DNA of 64,000 nt from Patiria pectinifera (lineage: Eukaryota; Echinodermata; Asteroidea; Valvatida; Asterinidae): assembly GCA_029964075.1 (NCBI GenBank), contig CM057144.1:17259281-17323280 (forward strand), in the 5' to 3' direction. The notes beneath the pieces were generated by a model, which worked only from the letters and a program-made list of their open reading frames with translations, had not been told where the DNA came from and searched no databases. Both the position numbers and the translations under genes were made by a program. Positions 55,963-64,000 of the stretch are shown in pieces; position 1 is the first letter of the stretch; each line of letters begins with the position of its first letter.

Positions 55963-56663
55963 CAAATGTTCTTAAGTGGCTTTGCACTAGTACAATGTAC
56001 AGGTACTTGTATGCGACATTTTGACAAAATTTTAAACTTTTTAACAAATGTATGAGCCCCACTTTATCGGCCAGTAACTGGAGCAAAATCTATGGAAAAT
56101 GTTAAACCTCCAGTTTTAGAATCTAGAAACTAAGTTATCCAAACAATATTTTATGACTCAGATTTTAACTTTCTTAATGTTATGACTCAGAAGGCATAAA
56201 TGTAACATCTGTAAATCATTCACTGACTGGCCATTTTTGCAATTTGGATTATAACTGTCATCATTACTAAAAAGCTTTGACCTTGCCAGCCTGTTTCCAT
56301 AGCAACCGCCCCCAAATGTCTCTATTTTATAGCTCGCAGAGACGCGGACACATGTTTCATGTCATAAAAGTGCTTGGTGGGGAGGCAAACCTCATAAAAA
56401 CTACTTGTACTTCATTTCTTTTGTCAAATTTATCGGTCCATTAGGAACGGAGCTGTAAACTTTCCTGGTCATAAAGTTGTGAGCAGGGATTGCACATGTA
56501 CTGTGAGGTCGCAGCCGGTCATTGATCAATAAATAGGAGTTTCTGTTTGCTAAGGTCTTCAAAAAAGGAAACTGAAGCAGGGTTTTGAACATTGTTACCG
56601 GTATTCGAGCCAACTATACATTAACTTCCCTGAATGCAAATTGGAACCCCTTGTTTTGCGGTG

Positions 56664-56831
56664 CAGTGAAATCTCAATAATACAAAACCTGCTAACTCAA
56701 AAACCCTTTAATTCAAAGTAAAAACTTATTCCCGTCAATTGTTGTTGAATAGAAAATTCATCACTCAAAACTCTGCTTAACTCAAAATTTGAGCGAATTC
56801 CCCTGAGGTTTGACTTATCGAGATTCCTCTG
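56664..56831. mobile_element. pogo/Tigger-like MITE, second copy
   Basis: The ends CAGTGAAATCTCAATAATAC and GACTTATCGAGATTCCTCTG are inverted relatives. The interior shares CTTAACTCAAAATTT with the copy in NEU1 intron 2. Confidence 0.7.
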
Positions 56832-57140
56832 TATTTTTAAATTAATACTCGTGGTGTTTACTGGTACGAGTACATCACTGTACCGGTACCAAAGTGTCAC
56901 AGCACTCCTCAATTATTACCCTCGTTCATCAGGCCACAAGACCAAATTTCTTCATCAGCTGGAAATCGGCACAATCTGGTCTGTACCCTCACCTGTACTT
57001 TAGGCACTACCTGTTTATACTCCCTGGTAGACATACAATGTACATACATAGAAAAGTGTATTGCCCAAGAACACAAGCATCATGTTTTAGGGCAAGATAC
57101 GGTACAAACCCATGAACATGTACACGAGTCAGGCACACCA

Positions 57141-57232
57141 TTGTAATAATAATAGTAATAATTATATTCTTATAGGGCCTATAGCGCCAAATCCTTCAAA
57201 TTGACGTTCAAGGCGCTTTACAATCATTAACA
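57141..57232 (+). repeat. SINE/LINE-tail-like repeat with TAA microsatellite
   Basis: TAATAATAATAG is followed by TTATAGGGCCTATAGCGCC and GTTCAAGGCGCTTTACAA. It is related to 42181-42245. A (CAAA) stretch and a 22-base A-run follow to 57265. Confidence 0.55.
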
Positions 57233-57591
57233 AACAAACAAACCAAAAAAAAAAAAAAAAAAAAATAGTCCAGGAACTATGTATTAAGGACTGTGTATTG
57301 CAGCCACGATTAACATGTTTATCTAGGGCTTGATGTTCCAATATTTCCAGAAATATGTACATGCACAGAAGTGCCATTACTGTAGGTTACTGCAGTTGTT
57401 GGGTCTGTGAATAATCTGCCTGGCTGGCTATCGAATGATGGACTAATCCTCCTTGATTGATTTGCCAACTTGGCAGGAACTTTTGACCATCACAACAGGG
57501 ATTTACACAGAAGGCTTGTCAGTTACAATACATGGTAAATCTTTAACCTGCTGTGTGGTAATTATATGGAAATAATGGAATATCTACACAC

Positions 57592-57919
57592 CAGTGTTTC
57601 CCCTGCCCATTCAAACGTGAGGTGGCCCACCTCACTACTTTCAGTGACCACCTCGCTCAATTTTTGCCAATATCACCACCTCGCTGTGAAGATTGGCAAA
57701 AAAGGAAATATCAATTGAAAAATTTTCATTTTGTGTAATATATGAGCATTTTCCTTTACCTCCATGTATCAAGAACTCACAATTTTGATGTGTTTTTGGA
57801 ATCATCGCGCATTTTTGTGAGCGCTGCATTCTTTTCAGTTTGCAGACTGTAAATTTCATTTCAATCATCAACTTGAATTGTTACCACCTCGCTCAGTTCA
57901 TTAGCCAGGGGAAACACTG
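57592..57919. mobile_element. hAT MITE with perfect 8-bp target duplication
   Basis: The element is 328 bp, with ends CAGTGTTTCCCCTG and CAGGGGAAACACTG as perfect inverted repeats. It is flanked on both sides by CTACACAC (57584-57591 and 57920-57927). Subterminal CCACCTCGCTCA and its relatives repeat inside. It has no coding capacity, so an autonomous hAT partner must have moved it. Confidence 0.92.
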
Positions 57920-59604
57920 CTACACACCTACCAGTACATGTACTATGTATGAGTTCACATACCTGTAAATGAGCAAGCAAATCCAGCTATTGTTCATGTG
58001 TACATAGTATGTAACTGGATACTTTCTCAGAAGAGAACAAGTACTTAATCCATTTGTAAACCACACAAAGCAACACAACAAAATGCAGCAGTTGATGTAT
58101 ACAGTACACACCTACATTGTACTCTGCAGTTCTGTTTCTTGCTAAGGGTAGGCCCACATAATGAAATCAGTTCTTAGAAATGTTGAATGGTAGATCATCA
58201 TGAATGGTGATTCCGCAACACAGCTTCATTGTTTAAGTAACACCTTGTGTTTCTCAATCAAAAGTGGCCTGAAGGTTGTCCTGGAATTATTTTGCAAAAG
58301 GTGAGATTGTGAAGAGTAGGATTGCAGCGTCTATTTAACTGTTCCTTTAATGTAACCCTGCACAACTGAGAAACAATTCTCAGAAATCTATAGAAATGTT
58401 GGTTTTAAACTGATCCAGACACGAACAGAATAAGCTGTTTTCTAAGACGTTTGCTTTTTCTGAATCCAGAATGACCTCCATTATTTAGTGGCTATGTTTT
58501 GCAGGGTTTATTTACAGATTTAATGCTCACTGCTGGATCATTTCGGAATTACTCTTAAAATCAGAGATTGAAATCTCACCCTACAGTCAACTACCTTTGT
58601 TCGCTCTTAAAATTGATTTATGCACATAATTACTACATTTAGTTTCCAGGGTGATATATTTGATAATTTTAAAATCCATCAATTTGAATGGAGATACACA
58701 CATGTACCAGTGTCTGAATAAATTAATCATGCTCTTATCCTGAGAAGACCGGTTCTTTGCTCCTAAATTTGACCCAATTTCCGAGATCACTGGAACTGAC
58801 AGTTTAACGACCGCTCTCACAATACTGTAAATAACACCCAGAGTGTTTATTGTTCCAAAACTCCTGTCAATGAACTGCAGATGAATTTTGTCCACATTGC
58901 ATCAAGGGTGGGCATTATCTAAATTGCTCTCTTGGAGATAGCATGATACAAATGGGGTTGGTCGGAACATGGAGTATGGTCGGAACACTGCCCTATAATT
59001 CACATGTGTGTATATTTATCATAGAATATGAGCCTTGTTGCGTATTTTGATGGGTGTAAATTTGGTCCAAGCGGCCTGTTTGTGGAAGATTTTGTTGCCG
59101 TAATTTCCCCAAAATTTTCTTGGTTGATGGATTGAAGTCATTTTATGGCTGCACGTGTCCAACCCATAAGATTCAATCTCCGAAAGCAAATGGTCAATTG
59201 GTCATTCCAATTACATCAGTTTATCATGAGGAAACTTTATTTTTGCATCTTTTACAAGTCTTTATTTCAAGGGAGAACTTGCTGGTCACCATGTATTAAT
59301 TAAGTTACATCTGTGAGTGGGGGTGTTTGTATCCTTGTTTCTTAACTTTGTTTCAAGAAGTAAATTCAGTTCTTATCTAAAACTCCAGAGTCCAGTATTC
59401 TTGACAATATTTTATTCTTTGGTATGGGCTCTGTGTGCATTCGCAAGTACCCCCTCAACGGTAAAAAGTGGAGAGTTGGGAGACCACTTGGAGAGATATT
59501 CGAACGCATTGCCGCCGATTCCTGACTATCAAGTGAAGACACTGTAGCTTTGTGCACATTCAGAATAAAATCTGTTGCGCTTCGCACTATACATTTACGC
59601 GCAA

Positions 59605-59975
59605 ATACGTACGTGCCCGCAATGTGTCCTAGCCACTGGGCTCTCAAAAGTGAAAAAGCGCCCTCTCTTGATCGTGCACAGAGCCCATTACTGTAGGATT
59701 ACCGGTACATACTGTCTGTACAATGTACATGTGGGTCACACCATGAAAGCTCACTAAAATTCTTCTGTCACAATTATGTGTCACTCGCAAACCAGTACGC
59801 GCCCGCAATGTCTCCTATCCACTGGGCTCTTGAAAGTGAACAAAAAGCGCCCTCTCTTGGTGGCGCACAGAGCCCATTACTGTAGGACTACATACTGTGT
59901 GTATGCATGTGGGTCACACCATGGAAACTAACTAAAATTCTTCCGTCACAATGATGTGTCACTCAATCAAGTGAG
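59605..59975. repeat. Tandem duplication of a 187-bp unit
   Basis: GCCCGCAATGT starts at 59615 and again at 59802. The copies share CACTGGGCTCT, AAGCGCCCTCTCTTG, CACAGAGCCCATTACTGTAG, GTGGGTCACACCATG and ATGTGTCACTC. Confidence 0.92.
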
Positions 59976-60352
59976 GTGTTCACATCATGATATCCGTTAC
60001 TCCCATACTGTACCTCAATCAAGGACAACCCAACTACAGATGACACAATCTCACCCCATGAAAGGATGCAATTGAAGCATGATACAACCCCCTTCTGACA
60101 AGTAGGGTCACACGTTCAGTAACGATCAGGCCAAGAAAAACAAATCAGGCGACCGGTAGGGCTTCCCACACGACATGGCTTAAAAACACCGGCAATTAAA
60201 AATAGTAACAGCTCGTTAAAAATAGAAACTCTTTAATTGTCAGGACATCGTAAGGCTTCGTTACTGGCCTAAAAATAAGAACGGTCTTGTGTAATACATT
60301 TTTTTCTGAAGCGTTTTATTGAGATCTGAAAAAAACTTCCAGGTGCCTTTAT

Positions 60353-60537
60353 CCAGGGTTCGCCCTTAACTTTTTTTTTCACTAGCCAACTGGGCTAGTG
60401 AAACAGACTCTTATCTAGCTGGGGGCCTTTTTCACTATTCTGCAATAGAATTTTGAAACTTCTGCACCATACACTTTACATAATACTCACCATTAACTCA
60501 CATTTGGGAGCGGACTACTGTTAGTGTTGAACCCTGG
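60353..60537. mobile_element. Short hAT-like MITE with CCAGGGTTC ends
   Basis: CCAGGGTTCGCCCTTAAC and its inverted relative ending TGTTGAACCCTGG bound 185 bases of T-rich, non-coding DNA. There is an internal ACTAGCCAACTGGGCTAGTG hairpin at about 60392-60411. No clear target duplication remains. Confidence 0.6.
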
Positions 60538-62194
60538 TCTTATTTAAATTGTAAAAATTATATACAAGTGTGCACTTCCGTTCACCCTCTGCGCTATCAA
60601 TATTGCATGATTATGGCTCTTTCATGTACATACCTTTATAGCTTGGGATATATTGGTAAATTCTGTTCACACGTGTCAGAATGTACATGTACCGGTACAT
60701 GTGTACATGTGCATGTCTGAAGTTAATTTATATGCTAAAGCAAAAATCAACTGTGGACAAGTTACTCGCAGTCAATATTATTTGACATTTTGGCTGATAT
60801 ATAACCTGTCGTGTGCCTACGTGTACATTCTTTACACACTTAGCTCTACTGTGCAAAAAGCTCACTTTTAAGCCTAAATATCAAGCCCACTCAGAACGGC
60901 AAACATTAGCCAGTTTTTTCCCCCTTTTCTGTCCCTGCAAGCCTTTTAGTTAATTCCAACAGAAGCCTTTTTTCCTGGCTATTTTGTAAAGCCACTCTCA
61001 CCTTTTCAGAGTTTCCATTACACGCCCATTGAAGATTTCCGAGCCGTCGCTACAATCGCCCGGCCACTGATACATGTTAAATTAAGCTTAAAAACCTTAA
61101 CGTTAGAAGGGGCTTGAGAAAACCGGAGCTTAAGCTGGTTTGTCATTATGTGGGAGGCCCGACCAGAAAAAGCCCCCCCCCCCCCCCCGACAAAAGAAGA
61201 GATTTCCTTTTTGAGGAATTGTGTGGATTATTAATGATTCACTCGTGAAATGTGGAGCAAAAGTGGTTGGTATTTTAAAGTGACGCTAAGAGTGAGACCC
61301 CTCATAGCAATGTTTTATTGGTTTGTCTTTTTAGTCTGTTCAGAATATTTCCAAGTGATCAGGCATGCTAAAAAAACGTCCATGTTCAAACATTTGTAAG
61401 TGCACTTATGTATACATTGAACATTCAAATGTACAGTGAATACAATGTATACAATGTGTTCGTATAAAGCCCTTTAATTGAGAAACCATTGGTTAATTCC
61501 ACACTTTATAATTAATCACTGTGTACATATACTTATCAAATATTATACTAGTGACTTTTTATAATGTATACATGTTTGTACATAATTGTTATGAATGATA
61601 TCATTGAAATAAATGTTACTACTACTAAAATCGTTACAACTGATATTCATATTTATTTGTTCACTTCAACATTATCTATATTTCACCAATATACATTGTA
61701 CATTTGCAGTACTGTTTTTTTCCCCCTTCAAATCATTCATCATTGCAACATCAGTAGTGGCTTGTGTTTTTTTTTAATCGTGCACCATTGCAGCATCAAT
61801 TTTTATTGGCTTGTTGGTCCATCATGATCACAGTCATACACACATGTGTATCAACCGGCGCTCAGCAGAAATATATTACCGTAGATGTAAATTATATGAA
61901 CATTGTACTATATATCATTTTACCAGCTAGCCACAGAATTTAATAGCAGCCATGTGGCAATGCACAGGGGATTGTGCCATTATTGCCATAGCATTGTGTC
62001 TTAATAATTTGGAAGCAAGAAGTGCAACATTCCAACCGTTAAAAAAATGGGAGGAATGCAGCAACAGCCGTTGGACTGATGACAGACAATGAATCAGATG
62101 GATTAAAGTAATGCTGATATACATGTACATGCTCTATTAAGAGCGATACATACATGTACTTCAGTTGTACTGTACATGTAACATTTAGAGACAT

Positions 62195-62713
62195 TTAAAG
62201 CCCAAGTCCATCATTTGCAGCTATCCAAAAAAGTAACTGGGGTAATTATTGTTGAAAAACGTACTGGTTGAAAGATAGTAAGGGGACTAAACTCCCTGTG
62301 AAATTATCCTTTCTGGCAAGCTCTCATTTTGAAGAAATCAACAAAAGAAGGCATTTCTAACGGTGCGTCTTAAGAAGCACCGTAGACAAATTTAAATTAG
62401 TAGTTCGTTTTGTTATTCGGCGCAGCGCGCACAAGCATTGGAACGACGCACAGGAGGGCGCGGTTGCTATAATTTGTTGGATCAGTGCGCGACATCGCGT
62501 ATAGCTACAATTCAAAACAATTCGAAACATGATTTAGCAACTTTTGATTTGAAATTGAGATCCTAGAATGCTGTTTTTCTCGGAATATACAGCAGAAGCT
62601 GAGCTGAAACTTCATCAAGTAAGTTGTTGAGTATCCTTCATTAGATTTTGAACACTTTTGTTGCTTCAAACGAACAAAATGCACTAATTACAAATGATGG
62701 ACTATAGCTTTAA
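62195..62713. mobile_element. TTAA-flanked TIR element of about 519 bp
   Basis: TTAAAGCCCAAGTCCATCAT at the left and ATGATGGACTATAGCTTTAA at the right are inverted with a few changes. TTAA at both edges is the target of piggyBac-type transposons. The interior has a CpG-rich patch (62420-62505). It encodes no transposase. Confidence 0.65.
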
Positions 62714-63971
62714 GAAGGTTTCTCCATCAGTGATACAGCTACGTATACTGTACATTTACATGTACTCTATCTAAAGTATCCAAAATAGGAATTTAAATAA
62801 GTACATTTCATGAGCCTGCAACCATACAATGAAACACCATTCCCAACATGTAAACACTGAAAAAAAGAGGCAAAATGTCCACATAAGAAATCATCAGTTT
62901 TACTTTAACTACATTTGTATACCGGTACATGTACATTTGTAGTGTTACAAAATTGTGTCTATACGGTATTACAAAGATGAAAGAAGATACACTGGTTTAT
63001 AGACAAACCACTATAAGTATAAGGGGACACAGGTACATTATACATGTACCGTATGTGAAATACCAATATGACAGATGTAGTACCGATATGTAAATTTATG
63101 AACATGTTCAGACTACCCGCCCGCTCACAACGAAAATATAAAGGTTAAGAATGTGGTGTTTATACACTGTATTAAAAATATTTTCATGAGTTGGGCAGGT
63201 TCAGTGATTCCTCCTTGGCGTGAAATTAAACTTACTACAATGTATACATGTGTAACAAAACAACTATGTACTACAAATGTATTACTAACTACTGCAAAGG
63301 GACATGACAAATAACAAGAGTGAGAAACTGACAGTTTTTAATCCTGCCAAATTTTTTTCCAAAGGGGACAGTGCATGCTCCCCCTACTTCCACACTAACA
63401 AAATGCATGCATAGTTGCTGGATATCTCATATTTGTCGATTTAGAGGGAAGAGGTTGCACTGCACAGTGGATATCCTTGTATCTCCAGTACTGGTACCAT
63501 ACAGAATTCAGAGAAAAGATCCTTCAACTCTCGTCGGTACTTCATTATCGGACAAAGTCCCCTTGATTCACCATTTGCCCGTGCACTGCTCCCTCCTATT
63601 AATTTGCCGCCGAACACCAGCACAGTGCAATGGAGCAATTGTGCTGTCAAGCACTCACGCAGCCGTTGATTCATCACGACAACTCAAGCGAAATGAATCC
63701 GGGCTGGCAAGTCTAGAGATCCTTGAGGAAAAACAAAAAAAACCTCTCTCGGCCCTTAGACGTCGTCGAGTCCTGTCGTTTGTGGCTTGAGAGATTTGCC
63801 CCTATTGCCTCAACGAGAGCCAATTTGCCCGGCATTGTTGCACGGGATGTGGCGTGTTGTTCCTGAAAATAAATCCGACTGACAGTTGCAGAAAACAGAT
63901 TGACTTCAATTGAAGAATTCAAACAAATTGAACCTTCACCCCTGACGACTAAATTATAACATAAAAATAAA

Positions 63972-64000
63972 TACATGTACATGTACATGTATGTACATGT
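63972..64000 (+). repeat. ACATGT microsatellite at the window edge
   Basis: TACATG hexamers run into the end of the window, so the full extent is unknown. Confidence 0.85.

Larger units (their letters stand above)
46958..64000 (+). other. Probable RYK intron 1, no coding exon seen
   Basis: This 17 kb stretch holds MITEs, minisatellites, many ACATGT microsatellite patches (densest at 48960-49060 and 63972-64000) and G- or C-rich tracts (48050, 50500, 54165-54260, 61170). Open frames, including a 167-codon one on the minus strand at 52043-52546 and a 139-codon one at 63371-63790, lack recognisable domains. If the RYK call is wrong, the stretch is simply gene-free. Confidence 0.5.

Overview
The window is animal nuclear DNA. 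It is AT-rich, its genes are split by GT-AG introns, and it is full of small non-autonomous DNA transposons, minisatellites and ACATGT-type simple repeats. The gene content (a peptide-type orphan GPCR, a lysosomal sialidase, an FMO, CAB39/MO25 and the first exon of RYK) together with these repeats suggests a marine invertebrate deuterostome, most likely an echinoderm such as a sea star. The species is inferred and not shown by the sequence.

Layout: 1-4.9 kb is non-coding and holds a telomere-like hairpin. At 5.6-6.8 kb lies an intronless rhodopsin-family GPCR (+) with a TATA/Inr promoter candidate about 600 bp upstream. From 6.8 to 13.9 kb there is no gene, but there is a five-unit ~190 bp tandem array. 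At 13.98-16.78 kb is a four-exon NEU1-type sialidase (+) that keeps every catalytic residue I can check. At 18.02-24.41 kb is a three-exon gene (+) for a 1708-residue, mostly disordered protein that I do not recognise. Below 31 kb on the minus strand lies a nine-exon flavin-containing monooxygenase (30.93 to 26.44 kb). After a 5.9 kb repeat-rich gap come the seven coding exons of CAB39 (+, 36.8-41.5 kb). At 46.84 kb is a single signal-peptide exon (+) that matches the start of the receptor-like kinase RYK. The remaining 17 kb would be its first intron.

Splicing was worked out by hand. Reading phase was carried across every junction and agrees in all cases. Neighbouring genes look functionally unrelated, as is usual for an animal genome. 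The most unusual protein is the 1708-residue one. It carries two copies of an amphipathic helix that share hydrophobic spacing, and both copies fit the published PKA-RII (AKAP) binding pattern. It also has an RVxF-type PP1 docking motif and a basic-aromatic C-terminal segment. A role as a kinase/phosphatase scaffold is a hypothesis only.

Mobile and repeat DNA is the second theme. It includes at least nine TIR/foldback elements (several with visible TA, TTAA or 8-bp target duplications), a three-copy MITE family found in two introns and one 3' flank, a perfect 52-bp palindrome, and minisatellites with 10-, 14-, 18- and 47-bp units.
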